Shown: positions 35,912-44,719, numbered from the stretch's first letter. The stretch: 64,000 nt of DNA from Candidatus Bathyarchaeota archaeon (GCA_025058315.1 JANXET010000001.1:62001-126000); one strand, 5' to 3'. Numbers and translations: made by a program. The notes: a model not told the origin generated them from the sequence alone.

Positions 35912-36062
35912 TGAAACTAAACTAAAAATTCATCTTTTCTAATGAATAGAAATGTTAGTGAAGTTTGTTGAAAAATATATTTGAAATTTTTCCTTTTTCC
36001 CGTTTAATAACAATTTTTATCGATTTTTTTATTTTATTTCTTCACCATAACAGTTATAGCTT

Positions 36063-36515
36063 GTGAAGTGTAAAATTGTGAAATACTTAGGTGACGCGTC
36101 CTTAATGCCTGCTAGAAAGATGCGTGTTGAGATCTTCGATAGTGAAGGTAATAAATATTGTATTTCCTTTGAAGGAAATGTTACACGTGATAAGGCATTA
36201 CGTATATTGGATATTGTAGAGTTATTGGGTGGGTTATCTATTGGTGAAACTAATAATTTAAATTTTCAAACAATTGAAAATTCAAAGTACAACAAAGTTC
36301 TTTCACTGATCCAAAAACACTTTCCCATATCCTGGTTTTCTTCAAGAGATATTCAAAATGCATACGAAACTGAGTTTAAAGAACCCATAGGTCTAAGTAC
36401 AGTCTCGACATACCTGTCTAGAATGGTAAATAAAGGATTACTCTTAAAAACTGGCAATCTTAACCGAATTAAATATAAAACAGCTCCTAAGCTTCAAAAT
36501 GTTTTATTGAAGTAA
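36063..36515 (+). CDS. Origin-flanking protein with C-terminal winged helix, function unknown
   Basis: One hundred and fifty residues from a GTG start. The N-terminal 60 residues look like a small beta-rich domain (MRVEIFDSEGNKYCISFEG). Residues about 72-145 look like a winged helix (WFSSRDIQNAYETEF, GLSTVSTYLSRMVNKGLL). I do not recognise a named family. It directly flanks the predicted origin and points away from it, so an origin-linked DNA-binding or regulatory role is plausible; that is inference. Confidence 0.72.
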   Translation: MKCKIVKYLGDASLMPARKMRVEIFDSEGNKYCISFEGNVTRDKALRILDIVELLGGLSIGETNNLNFQTIENSKYNKVLSLIQKHFPISWFSSRDIQNAYETEFKEPIGLSTVSTYLSRMVNKGLLLKTGNLNRIKYKTAPKLQNVLLK

Positions 36516-36525
36516 AAATTACATG

Positions 36526-37236
36526 TTATGATTCTTCGCTTCTTTGAAGTAGATGCTCCATTTCTTTTTTGATGCTATATCTAAATGGAACTTTACTTGA
36601 GTCTCTTTCTAGGTATCCACTCTCATAAAGTTTTTTCATAAGTCTGGCTGTGTGCTCCCGACTAAGTTTAATTTTATCTTTTATTTCAGGAGCGGTCTTA
36701 GGGCCCTCCTTAGTAAGTATCTCTAGAACTGCAAGTTCGGTCTCAGTTAATGGAGCTAAGGCTTTTTCTCTTTTTATTGGTATAACCGCATCAACATTAA
36801 CTTCCGGCGAAGCCTCAGGCAATTGTTGTATTTTATTCTCTAAAAGTGAAATCTTATCCATAATTACTGTTTGTGATGCCTCAACATTATGTATCCTTTT
36901 TTCCACATCACATATTTTTTCTTGAAGTACTTTCAGATATTCGGGATCAATACTAACTCTTGTCTCCATCATTTTAATTTTTTCTTCAATTGACTCAAAT
37001 CTTTTAATCGCGTCCTCACTCTTGCTAGATGCGATATGAACTCTACTGTGAATATCATCCAAAGCATTTGTCACATTTCTAATTTCCTTTTTAAAGCTGA
37101 GAATAATGTCTTTAAATGTTTCCTTTGCGTTCTCATATTCACGCTTTATTTTTAAAAGAAACCTATAATACCCTAAAGCAGATATGATCACTACGGTAAC
37201 AAAAATTCCTGCCAAAAAAACAAACAAATCAATCAT
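36526..37236 (-). CDS. Membrane-anchored coiled-coil protein with C-terminal winged helix
   Basis: Residues 3-26 form one membrane helix (LFVFLAGIFVTVVIISALGY). Residues about 30-140 are predicted coiled coil, rich in heptad hydrophobics and charge. A linker follows, then a winged helix at about 160-230 (LTETELAVLEILTKEGPKTA, SREHTARLMKKLYESGYLE) of the MarR/ArsR type. A DNA-binding domain held to the membrane by a long coil, next to a replication origin, is notable. It converges tail-to-tail on the preceding gene. Two copies of the GTGAT repeat lie just upstream of its start. Confidence 0.78.
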   Translation of the reverse strand: MIDLFVFLAGIFVTVVIISALGYYRFLLKIKREYENAKETFKDIILSFKKEIRNVTNALDDIHSRVHIASSKSEDAIKRFESIEEKIKMMETRVSIDPEYLKVLQEKICDVEKRIHNVEASQTVIMDKISLLENKIQQLPEASPEVNVDAVIPIKREKALAPLTETELAVLEILTKEGPKTAPEIKDKIKLSREHTARLMKKLYESGYLERDSSKVPFRYSIKKEMEHLLQRSEES

Positions 37237-37260
37237 ATTGGACCCTCGATTATGGTTGTT

Positions 37261-37440
37261 ACATCACAAATCACAGTTTTGCAATATGTGAGATTTAAAC
37301 ATTATGGGACTTAATTATATGACATCACATATCACGATACCATTAAATGATCGTTGTGAATTATGAAGGAATATTTATTTATACTGATGTCTTGATTTAT
37401 GCTGTCAACTCGATAAAAGGGTTGTGATTTGTGATGTCAC
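37261..37440. repeat. Three copies of a tandem GTGAT motif upstream of the membrane-anchored winged-helix gene
   Basis: Copy A at 37276-37261 (minus): CTGTGATTTGTGATGT. Copy B at 37337-37320 (minus): TCGTGATATGTGATGTCA. Copy C at 37422-37440 (plus): TTGTGATTTGTGATGTCAC. The shared form is YGTGATWTGTGATGT, two GTGAT units seven bases apart. Copies A and B lie within 101 bases of the start at 37236; copy C overlaps the stop codon of the next gene. The layout suggests binding sites for a repeat-reading regulator. Confidence 0.75.
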
Positions 37441-37928
37441 TTTTCATGTAAAGGCTTCGAAAGATAATTTAAACTGTCTTCCAGTTCTTCCCTTAGCATT
37501 TTTAGAAGCTTTAGTTGTTCCTTTAACTGATCATTATTATCATTTGATAGTATGTTTTTATGCGCCTCTACATACTCACGTATTTTGTTTGCTGCCTCAA
37601 TATATGGCTCTAAACTTGCATTCTCAAATATCCCTAAATAGCCTAATAGTAGAATTGTATAAATTGATTTTATCACGTTTTCTTCAGCCTGTTTTAGGGT
37701 TCTGTTGAAAGATCCACGGCTTATTTTAGATTTTGTAAGCCTTAAATTTGCTTTTTCTTCGTATTTTATCTTTTTACCTAAAATATTCTCCGATAAAATA
37801 TTAATGAGCAAAGTTTCTAGCTGAACTCTTGTTAGGTGACTATTTTTGGCTAGAATTTTTACTAAAGGGTCATCTATTGATTTTTTTATCAGTAGTTGGA
37901 TGTTTTCTTTAAGTTTTAAATCTTCCAT
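37437..37928 (-). CDS. Small helical protein, function unknown, in origin-side cluster
   Basis: One hundred and sixty-three residues, almost all predicted helix. LTRVQLETLLINILSENILG and KSKISRGSFNRTLKQAEENV resemble a helix-turn-helix arrangement, followed by a hydrophobic IYTILLLGYLGIFE and a charged helical tail. I do not recognise a family. It sits between two stretches bearing GTGAT repeats and is co-oriented with the membrane-anchored winged-helix gene. Confidence 0.65.
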   Translation of the reverse strand: MEDLKLKENIQLLIKKSIDDPLVKILAKNSHLTRVQLETLLINILSENILGKKIKYEEKANLRLTKSKISRGSFNRTLKQAEENVIKSIYTILLLGYLGIFENASLEPYIEAANKIREYVEAHKNILSNDNNDQLKEQLKLLKMLREELEDSLNYLSKPLHEK

Positions 37929-38271
37929 TTTTCAGCCTCCCTAAATTGAATACACTTTTGTATACTGGATAATTTTATGCTTACTAATAAAAATAAGCAT
38001 TTAAATCAAAGATTTAGAAGATACACATCACAACAGTATATTTTGCATCTCTTTGGGTGTGCTATTGATTTTTGGAATATTCATGTCTGTGTTGTTATTG
38101 GGATTAGAGCAAATTTCGGTTATGATTTTCTACTATCTTAAAACGTGATATCATCTATCACCATTAAGTCACATGTGATGGTTGTAGCATCACTCATTTA
38201 TACAGCATAAAATCCTTATTTGCTTGACTTTTGATCCTGCTGTGATTCGTGCGTGATTTAGTCTGTGATTT
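37929..38271. repeat. Intergenic region with further scattered GTGAT/ATCAC units
   Basis: No gene is seen in these 343 bases. Units include TGTTGTGATGTGT (38035-38023, minus), CGTGATATCATC (38144-38155) followed by TATCACC, a palindromic TCACATGTGA (38169-38178), GCATCACTC (38187-38195), and CTGTGATTCGTGCGTGATTT (38239-38258) followed by CTGTGAT. They are looser versions of the motif at 37261-37440. TTTTGTATAC (about 37950) may belong to the promoter of the leftward gene. Confidence 0.6.
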
Positions 38272-39081
38272 TTATTGAATCTTTACAGTTAGAGGATTTT
38301 TTCTTTTATGTTCTGCTAAATGCACCCTTTGTCTCACACTTTCCACTATTGATTTATCTAAGTTCAACTGGTTTGCAATTTCTTCGGCGCTCATGGAGTG
38401 CTCCAACCCGTATAGTATGAGGTCGAGAATTTCATATTTAATACCGATCTCTCCCTCTGCTGTTTGTCCAGGCCATAATGATGGCGTTGAGGGTTTATTA
38501 ATGATTTTATTTGGTATCCCTATATATTCTGCAAGTTTTCTAACTTGTGTTTTATATAGAAACATTAACGGGGCTATATCCGCTGCAGAATCGCCCCATT
38601 TTGTAAAGTAACCTATCATTACCTCAGACTTATCGGATGTACCGCAAACCAGTAAGTTAAACTTGTTGGCATAATAATAAAGAAATATCATGCGTACCCT
38701 TGCCTTAAGGTTGCCTTTACATAGTTTATCATCGTTATCAAAAATGGGTATTGTATCTTGAAAGGCTTTAATTACTGAAGTTATATCCAGAATTTCCGTC
38801 CTAAGACCAAACTTTTTTGCTATTAATCTCGCGTCTTCTATATCGCTCATATTATACGTCTCTCTTTCCGGAAGAATAAGGCCTGTAACATTTTCGCCGC
38901 CTATGGCTAATGCCGAAAGTGCTGCTGCTGTGCTGCTGTCAATACCACCAGACAGACCTAGAACTATACCTCTTGCTCTAGCCTCTTTCACGTAATCTTT
39001 TATGAATTCCTTTATCTTGTCTGTAACTGTCGCCCAGTCCAATGTTAGAACTGAGGAATTTAACTTCATTGATTTTCCCAT
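38272..39081 (-). CDS. nadE: NAD synthetase
   Basis: NadE amidates nicotinic acid adenine dinucleotide to NAD. The P-loop GIVLGLSGGIDSSTAAALS near residue 40, TSDKSEVMIGYFTKWGDSAADIAPL near 170 and KPSTPSLWPGQTAE near 220 are diagnostic. This is the ammonia-dependent form without a glutaminase domain. ATG 39081 lies about 25 bases after a minus-strand CTTAAATAC box, suggesting a leaderless transcript. The reading frame stays open to 39408, but that extension overlaps Elf1 and carries no family sequence. Confidence 0.94.
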   Translation of the reverse strand: MGKSMKLNSSVLTLDWATVTDKIKEFIKDYVKEARARGIVLGLSGGIDSSTAAALSALAIGGENVTGLILPERETYNMSDIEDARLIAKKFGLRTEILDITSVIKAFQDTIPIFDNDDKLCKGNLKARVRMIFLYYYANKFNLLVCGTSDKSEVMIGYFTKWGDSAADIAPLMFLYKTQVRKLAEYIGIPNKIINKPSTPSLWPGQTAEGEIGIKYEILDLILYGLEHSMSAEEIANQLNLDKSIVESVRQRVHLAEHKRKNPLTVKIQ

Positions 39082-39159
39082 TTGTAAAAAATAAGGGCAA
39101 GTATTTAAGGGCGAGGATGAAATAATGAATAGAGCATCTTCAGAGAGTGAAATATTGCC

Positions 39160-39429
39160 ATGGGGCGTCGAAGAAGAAAAGTTGTAAAGATACCTAAGAA
39201 GCATCTGCCAAAGTTCTTCTCCTGCCCTATATGCGGTAAGGCAGCAGTTCGTGTTGAAATGTTTCGCGAGGAAGGCAGGGCTTTTGTAAGTTGTGGAAAT
39301 TGTGGTGTTAAAGATGAATTTCAAATTAAAAATGTCTTTGGAGAGATAGATGTTTACTGTATGTTTACAGATAAATTCTACGGAGAGTTGAAGAGAGCGT
39401 CGGTGCATGAAACCAAAAATTCAAATTAA
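39160..39429 (+). CDS. Elf1-type transcription elongation factor
   Basis: Eighty-nine residues with a basic N-terminus MGRRRRKVVKIPKK and a four-cysteine zinc ribbon, CPICGKAAV and CGNCGVKDEF. This is the layout of archaeal Elf1, which binds RNA polymerase during elongation. It starts a rightward run with GGGPS and DP2, a gene order I associate with several archaeal lineages. Confidence 0.87.
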   Translation: MGRRRRKVVKIPKKHLPKFFSCPICGKAAVRVEMFREEGRAFVSCGNCGVKDEFQIKNVFGEIDVYCMFTDKFYGELKRASVHETKNSN

Positions 39430-39440
39430 GTGATGAAATT

Positions 39441-40193
39441 ATGGTTGGTGCCGTAGAAAGATACTTAATTGAAAAGATTAATTATGATGGGGCAATTCAT
39501 ATAACACTAATAGATCCTGAGAATGTGACCCCTCCAAAGGCAGCATTGATAACCCAAAAAGCAGTTTCGAGTGGAACATCAGCTATAATGGTAGGCGGCT
39601 CAACCTTTATTTCTGTAAGACATCTAGATGAGATTGTTAAAGCCATTAAGCGTGTAGTAAAGGTTCCAGTTATATTGTTTCCAAATAATGTCACAGGTAT
39701 AAGCCGTTATGCCGATGCAATATGGTTTATGTCCCTTATAAACTCCGTTGATCCCTACTTTTTAATAGGTGCCCAAGTGTTAGGTGCTCCCTTAATTAAG
39801 AAATATGCCTTAGAAGCTATCCCGATGGGATATATTATTGTAGGTGAAGGGGGCACAGCTAGCATCATTGGGAAGGCCATTCCAATTCCTTACGATAAAC
39901 CTGAGATAGCAGTAGCTCATGCTTTAGCAGGGCAATACCTCGGTATGCGTTTCATCTACCTCGAAGCTGGTTCTGGTGCGAGAGAACCAGTTCCTCCAGA
40001 GTTAATTCGTGCTGTAAGTGTTTCTATTGAAGTGCCTTTAATTGTTGGCGGAGGGATAAAAACCAAAGAACAAGCTCTAGCCGCGGCGTCCGCTGGTGCT
40101 AAAATAATCGTTACTGGAAACGTAGTAGAAGATGACAACGTTGAAAATAAGGTTTCAGAGATTGTCAGATGTATTAAAAACTGTAAACATTAA
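39441..40193 (+). CDS. Geranylgeranylglyceryl phosphate synthase
   Basis: GGGPS forms the first ether bond of archaeal membrane lipids from glycerol-1-phosphate and geranylgeranyl diphosphate. ITLIDPENV, IMVGGSTFIS, VILFPNNVTGIS, YLEAGSGAREPVP and VGGGIKTKEQA are all characteristic of its TIM barrel, and the 250 residues match. It begins 11 bases after the Elf1 stop and is likely co-transcribed with it. Confidence 0.96.
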   Translation: MVGAVERYLIEKINYDGAIHITLIDPENVTPPKAALITQKAVSSGTSAIMVGGSTFISVRHLDEIVKAIKRVVKVPVILFPNNVTGISRYADAIWFMSLINSVDPYFLIGAQVLGAPLIKKYALEAIPMGYIIVGEGGTASIIGKAIPIPYDKPEIAVAHALAGQYLGMRFIYLEAGSGAREPVPPELIRAVSVSIEVPLIVGGGIKTKEQALAAASAGAKIIVTGNVVEDDNVENKVSEIVRCIKNCKH

Positions 40194-40274
40194 GCCTGAA
40201 ATAATATAGGTTTCAGCGGTTTTGTTAAAAATCCAAAAAAAGCAGTTTTTCAAAAAATTTGTTGGCGCCCACCC

Positions 40275-43200
40275 TTGGATGTCGAAATTAGTGAAGCATA
40301 TAAAGAGTACATAAGTGGTTTAGAGCGACAATTTGAGCAGTTATATAAGTTGAGCAAAGAGGCTCGAGAAAAAGGATTAGACCCTAATTCTGAACCTGAA
40401 TGTGCTATAGCTCGAGATATGGCTGATCTTGTAGAAGGCCTTGTAGGCCCAAAAGGCGTTGCAGAACGGATAAGAGAGCTTATTTTAAAGCTTCCAAGAG
40501 AAGAATTGGCTTTTAAAATTGCTGAAGATATACTCTATGGACGATTTGGGCATCTTGAACCTGAAGCTGCGGCTGAACAAGCTATACGTACCGCTTTAGC
40601 AATTTTAACAGAAGGATTAACCGCTGCGCCAGTACAAGGTATAGCAAAGGTCAAAATTAAGACTAATAATGACCAGACGAAGTATCTTGCAATTTATTTT
40701 GCTGGGCCGATTCGTTCGGCCGGAGGTACTGATCAAGCTTTAACATTGGTTATTGGCGATTTCATCCGTAGGATACTTGGGCTTGATCGCTATAAACCTA
40801 CGGAGGAGGAAATCGCACGTTTTATTGAGGAACTGAGGCTTTATGAAAGGTCAGTAAGTCGCTTTCAGTACCACGTTTCAGATGAAGAACTACGGAAGGC
40901 ATTACATTGGATACCGGTTGAAGTTACAGGAACAGAAACAGATCCCTTTGAGGTTTCATCATATCGCAATCTCCCTCGTATCGAGACAAACAGGGTTCGT
41001 GGTGGGGCTTTACGTGTTGTAAATGATGGAATTATAGGTAGGGCTTCAAAAGTTTTAGCAATTATTGAAAAACTTGGGATCCCTGGCTGGGATTGGTTGA
41101 AGGAAATCCGGAAAATGTCGGGGAAAAAATCAGCTGGATTTATGGATGATATTGTTGCTGGTCGCCCTATATTCTCATTTCCATCAATTAGAGGCGGGTT
41201 CAGATTACGATATGGTAGATCCAGAAATACTGGACTTACTGCAGTTGGGATTCATCCGGCAGCTATGCTTGTATTGCAGAATTTTATAGCAGCGGGAACG
41301 CAGTTGCGATTAGAACTTCCAGGTAAAGGTGGTATAGCCCTTCCCGTTGATTCAATTGAGCCTCCAGTAGTAAGGTTGAATAATGGATCAGTGGTTAAAG
41401 TTTCAGTTGACAATTTCCATTCCATTAAGGAAAGTATTGAAAAAATTCTTTTTCTTGGTGATATTTTAGTGAGTTTTGGCGACTTTCTCTATCAAGGTAG
41501 AGGCTTATGCCCATCAGGCTATGTAGAGGAGTGGTGGGTGGAAGATCTTAAGAGAAAAATTCTGAAGGAATTTAATGGCGACGTTCAGAGAATGGCTAGT
41601 CTTGTTAATATTCCAGCTGAAAGAATCCGGCAATTCTTAGAAGATCCGTTTAAGAGCAAGCCAAGCTGTAAGGAGGCGCTAACATTATCCCTAAAAACTA
41701 ATCTACCTCTACATCCAAGTTTCACATTCTTTTGGGATAACCTTGAAAGCGTGGAGGAGCTTGATCTATTAAGGCAATGGCTTTATTCTTCAGAATTGGA
41801 AATAAATGATGGATTTGTATGCAAAATTTCAGGAAAAATAGATGCTGGCGTTAAAGAGTTAATGGAAAAAATATGTTTGCCACACAAGGTTTTAGATGGA
41901 AAAATTATCATCGAAGGAGATGATGCATGCGTACTAGCTTTATGTCTCGGATGGGATAATCCTGAGATAAAAATTTCATGTTCTAAATCCGTCCTAGAAG
42001 CAATCCAGCTTCTTTCCGGATTAGAGATTAGAAACAAAGCACCAACATTTGTAGGAGCCAGGATGGGTCGTCCTGAAAAGGCTAAAAGACGTGAGATGGC
42101 CCCTTTAGTTCATGTTCTTTTTCCTGTGGGACTAGCCGGCGGATCACAGAGGGATATTATTGAAGCAGCAAAACACGAAAAAATTTTTGTTGAAGTTGTA
42201 AGGCGTAGATGCCCTGTTTGCAAAACATATACTTTTACCGCGAAATGCGAAGTATGTGAATCTGAGACTATCGTAGAGAAAAAATGCCCGAAATGTGGAA
42301 AAATTCTCTCTAATGATATATGTTCTGGCTGTAAGGTGGCGGGAATCGCTTATGAAAGGCGAACAATCAATGTTAAAGAAATGCTAGATGCGGCTTGTAA
42401 TCGCATAGGTTATCATCCTCCGAAGGTTTTAAAAGGGGTCAAGGGGCTCACTAACGAAACAAGAACCCCTGAGATTATAGAGAAAGGAATACTTCGGGCA
42501 AAGCATGATCTATCCGTTTACAAAGATGGGACTGTACGTTTTGATGCGACAAATGCCCCATTAACACACTTTAAGCCCAGTGAAATAGGAGTATCTGTTG
42601 AGAAACTTACTCAACTTGGCTACTCATGTGATATCCATGGGAATCCTCTAACAAATCCTAACCAAATATGCGAACTTAAAATCCAAGATGTGATAATTCC
42701 AGTAAAATGCGCAGAATACTTTGTGCATGTCGCAAAATTTATCGATGAACTTCTAGAAAAAGTCTACGGGCTTAGATCGTACTATAATGTTAAGAGCAAG
42801 GATGACCTTGTAGGACACTTGGTAATAGGTCTAGCGCCACATACTTCTGTAGGCATTCTAGGACGCATTATAGGCTTTACAACCTTTAACCTTTGCTATG
42901 CCCACCCAATTTGGCATTCGGCCAAGCGTAGGGACTGTGATGGAGATGAGGATGCTTTAATGTTGGCTCTGGATGTTCTGTTGAACTTTTCTAGACAATA
43001 TTTGCCAGCGCAAATAGGTGGGATCATGGATGCTCCATTACTATTAATTCCAATAGTTAATCCTAAGGAGGTGCAAAGACAAGCTCATGATTTCGACGTC
43101 GCACGCATGTATCCCTTAGAGTTTTATGAAAAATCCTTGGAAAACGCGGAAGCTAAACATATTAGCGCCATAATAGATCTTGTTGGGCATCGTCTGGGCT

Positions 43201-43694
43201 CTAAAGCCCAATATGAAGGTTTCCAGTATACTGTGCCTGTTTCAGATATCAATTTAGGAAATGTTGAAAGTGCTTATAAACGATTTAAGACAATGGTTGA
43301 GAAGCTTAATGGGCAACTTGACCTTGCAGAAAAAATAGAAGCTGTAGATGCGCGAAGGGTGGCTTTGAAAGTTTTAGCCAAACATTTTATGAGAGATATT
43401 TCAGGTAACCTTAGAGCATTTTCAACTCAGTCCTTCAGGTGCAAAGTATGCAATAAACGGTTTCGCAGGATACCTCTTCGAGGTAAATGTCCAATGTGCG
43501 GTGGTGAACTGACATTGACTGTTTATCGAGGAAGCATAGAAAAATACCTGGAAGCCGCGGAGGGAATAATTAGAAAGTATAAGTTGCCAAAGTACTACCT
43601 GCAAAGAATTTTGCTTGTTAAAGAGGAAATTAATTCCTTGTTTGAAGGCAAAAAACCTAAACAAGTCAGCCTTACAGATTTTACTGTAACTTAA
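40275..43694 (+). CDS. polC: DNA polymerase D, large subunit (DP2)
   Basis: DP2 is the catalytic subunit of PolD, with a two-barrel active site like RNA polymerase. The 1139 residues are near the usual length and no intein is present. FAGPIRSAGGTDQA, GARMGRPEKAKRR, a zinc cluster (CPVCKTYTFTAKCEVC and CPKCGKIL) near 650 and a C-terminal zinc ribbon (CKVCNKRF, CPMCGGEL) are visible. The active-site aspartates lie in DCDGDEDALM (Asp889 and Asp891). Residue 887 is Asp where I recall Asn in Pyrococcus. The TTG start has no clear ribosome-binding site. Confidence 0.96.
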   Translation: MDVEISEAYKEYISGLERQFEQLYKLSKEAREKGLDPNSEPECAIARDMADLVEGLVGPKGVAERIRELILKLPREELAFKIAEDILYGRFGHLEPEAAAEQAIRTALAILTEGLTAAPVQGIAKVKIKTNNDQTKYLAIYFAGPIRSAGGTDQALTLVIGDFIRRILGLDRYKPTEEEIARFIEELRLYERSVSRFQYHVSDEELRKALHWIPVEVTGTETDPFEVSSYRNLPRIETNRVRGGALRVVNDGIIGRASKVLAIIEKLGIPGWDWLKEIRKMSGKKSAGFMDDIVAGRPIFSFPSIRGGFRLRYGRSRNTGLTAVGIHPAAMLVLQNFIAAGTQLRLELPGKGGIALPVDSIEPPVVRLNNGSVVKVSVDNFHSIKESIEKILFLGDILVSFGDFLYQGRGLCPSGYVEEWWVEDLKRKILKEFNGDVQRMASLVNIPAERIRQFLEDPFKSKPSCKEALTLSLKTNLPLHPSFTFFWDNLESVEELDLLRQWLYSSELEINDGFVCKISGKIDAGVKELMEKICLPHKVLDGKIIIEGDDACVLALCLGWDNPEIKISCSKSVLEAIQLLSGLEIRNKAPTFVGARMGRPEKAKRREMAPLVHVLFPVGLAGGSQRDIIEAAKHEKIFVEVVRRRCPVCKTYTFTAKCEVCESETIVEKKCPKCGKILSNDICSGCKVAGIAYERRTINVKEMLDAACNRIGYHPPKVLKGVKGLTNETRTPEIIEKGILRAKHDLSVYKDGTVRFDATNAPLTHFKPSEIGVSVEKLTQLGYSCDIHGNPLTNPNQICELKIQDVIIPVKCAEYFVHVAKFIDELLEKVYGLRSYYNVKSKDDLVGHLVIGLAPHTSVGILGRIIGFTTFNLCYAHPIWHSAKRRDCDGDEDALMLALDVLLNFSRQYLPAQIGGIMDAPLLLIPIVNPKEVQRQAHDFDVARMYPLEFYEKSLENAEAKHISAIIDLVGHRLGSKAQYEGFQYTVPVSDINLGNVESAYKRFKTMVEKLNGQLDLAEKIEAVDARRVALKVLAKHFMRDISGNLRAFSTQSFRCKVCNKRFRRIPLRGKCPMCGGELTLTVYRGSIEKYLEAAEGIIRKYKLPKYYLQRILLVKEEINSLFEGKKPKQVSLTDFTVT

Positions 43695-43729
43695 ACCTTT
43701 TATTTATTGCTGAGAAGTTGTTTAGTGCC

Positions 43730-43993
43730 ATGCCTCGGGGAAACTATCACCCTAATGCGTATTTGCCTGATTTTAGAAACAACAGACTGGGCTTAAAAGC
43801 TAGAACTCTAATACTTGACGTTCTGGAGAATGGTGCCGCTGACATGAAAACTATAGCTAGAGAAACGGGACTTCATTACTCAGTGATTAGACATCACCTG
43901 CAACTTTTGAAAGCGCAAGAAATAGTGTGTAAGAAAAGCAGCCGCCCCTCCATCTGGGAGCTTTCTGGTTTAGGCCAGAAAAGGCTGCAATGA
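43730..43993 (+). CDS. Small winged-helix DNA-binding protein (ArsR-like)
   Basis: Eighty-seven residues, mostly one winged helix: ARTLILDVLENGAADMKTIA, RETGLHYSVIRHHLQLLKAQ, and a wing ending in WELSGLGQKRL. The ATG at 43730 lies about 25 bases after a CTTTTATTTATT box, so it may be leaderless; a TTG at 43718 is in frame. The target is unknown. It converges with the MazG-like gene. Confidence 0.78.
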   Translation: MPRGNYHPNAYLPDFRNNRLGLKARTLILDVLENGAADMKTIARETGLHYSVIRHHLQLLKAQEIVCKKSSRPSIWELSGLGQKRLQ

Positions 43994-44000
43994 TAAAAAC

Positions 44001-44288
44001 CTAAAAGGGACATTGGCATGGTGATGCTCCACATTTGGGGCATATATTTGGGTACTTTTTCGCCGCGACCTTTTCTAGATCCACCTGTGTTATGTTAGCT
44101 AGCGAGGCAAGCCATGCAATTACATCCGCAAATTCTTGTTCTAATGATTCCTTATTACCTGTCTGAATTGCTTCACCCAACTCTGCGACTTCTTCAACAA
44201 GCCACTCAAAAGTTCTCTCTATCCCCCTTTGAGAATCTCTGTGAAAATAAAGGCGTCGCATTAAATTCTGGAACTCATTTATGTGCAT
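44001..44288 (-). CDS. MazG-like nucleotide pyrophosphohydrolase
   Basis: Ninety-five residues with the all-alpha NTP-PPase motif EWLVEEVAELGEAI followed by EFADVIAWLASLANI, the Glu and Asp ligands for magnesium. A short zinc-ribbon-like tail CPKCGASPCQC closes it. The family cleaves NTPs to NMP and pyrophosphate. HisE belongs to the same fold, and hisE is missing from the his operon, but the sequence looks MazG-like rather than HisE-like. It overlaps DUF488 by ten bases. Confidence 0.85.
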   Translation of the reverse strand: MHINEFQNLMRRLYFHRDSQRGIERTFEWLVEEVAELGEAIQTGNKESLEQEFADVIAWLASLANITQVDLEKVAAKKYPNICPKCGASPCQCPF

Positions 44289-44719
44289 AATTTATCACAT
44301 CCTATCAAGGTTTTTTGTCCCTTTGATATTATATGAATTACCCTAATTCCTCTTTCTTCTAGGTAGGCTGATATAAACTTCCTATGGCAATATTTTGGAT
44401 TAGTTTCCATACACATGATACAAGTTTTTTTCCGAGATGCTATATCAAGCAGTTTTATAATGCCCTCTTCAAAAACTGGGTTTTTCATATACTCTTTGTA
44501 ACCGCATTTTCTGTAGCCGCCTAATTCCTTGCCAAGCCAAATATATTCTATTCCATTCTTCGGCAGCCATGATTCCATAGAATCTTTCTTAAAATGTTCA
44601 GTTTTAGATGTTGGAAAACTGCGGATATCTGCCAAAACTTGAATTTCATGCTCCTTTAAAAGTTCGAGAAAAGTATTGATTGACCGGTTACTATGACCAA
44701 TAGTCCATATGACTAACAA
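44279..44719 (-). CDS. DUF488 protein
   Basis: TIGHSNRSINTFLELL at the N-terminus, LADIRSFPTSK and a C-terminal CMETNPKYCHRKFISAYLEE are the DUF488 landmarks. The CxE...CHR motif suggests a catalytic or metal-binding role; the function is unproven. A TTG start follows GTGAGG by seven bases. It is coupled to the MazG-like gene by a ten-base overlap, so the pair may serve nucleotide housekeeping. Confidence 0.85.
   Translation of the reverse strand: MLVIWTIGHSNRSINTFLELLKEHEIQVLADIRSFPTSKTEHFKKDSMESWLPKNGIEYIWLGKELGGYRKCGYKEYMKNPVFEEGIIKLLDIASRKKTCIMCMETNPKYCHRKFISAYLEERGIRVIHIISKGQKTLIGCDKLCT

Larger units (their letters stand above)
35376..36062. other. Predicted chromosomal replication origin
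   Basis: This 687-base gap between orc1 and a winged-helix gene has no ORF of note and is strongly AT-rich, especially 35716-35885 and 35920-36050. It holds three ORB-like elements (listed separately). The outer two point one way and the middle one the other, with the AT-rich stretch between the second and third a likely unwinding element. Long T and A runs occur throughout. The call rests on these elements and the neighbouring orc1. Confidence 0.8.

Noticed and set aside
37261-38270. GTGAT units as a CRISPR array
   Set aside because: Units are short, irregularly spaced and in both orientations; there are no uniform spacers and no cas genes.
39082-39408. Upstream extension of the nadE frame
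   Set aside because: It overlaps Elf1 on the other strand, carries no NadE family sequence, and a TATA-like box lies just before ATG 39081.
44001-44288. Calling the MazG-like gene hisE
   Set aside because: The motif and the zinc-ribbon-like tail look MazG-type, and it is paired with DUF488 rather than his genes.
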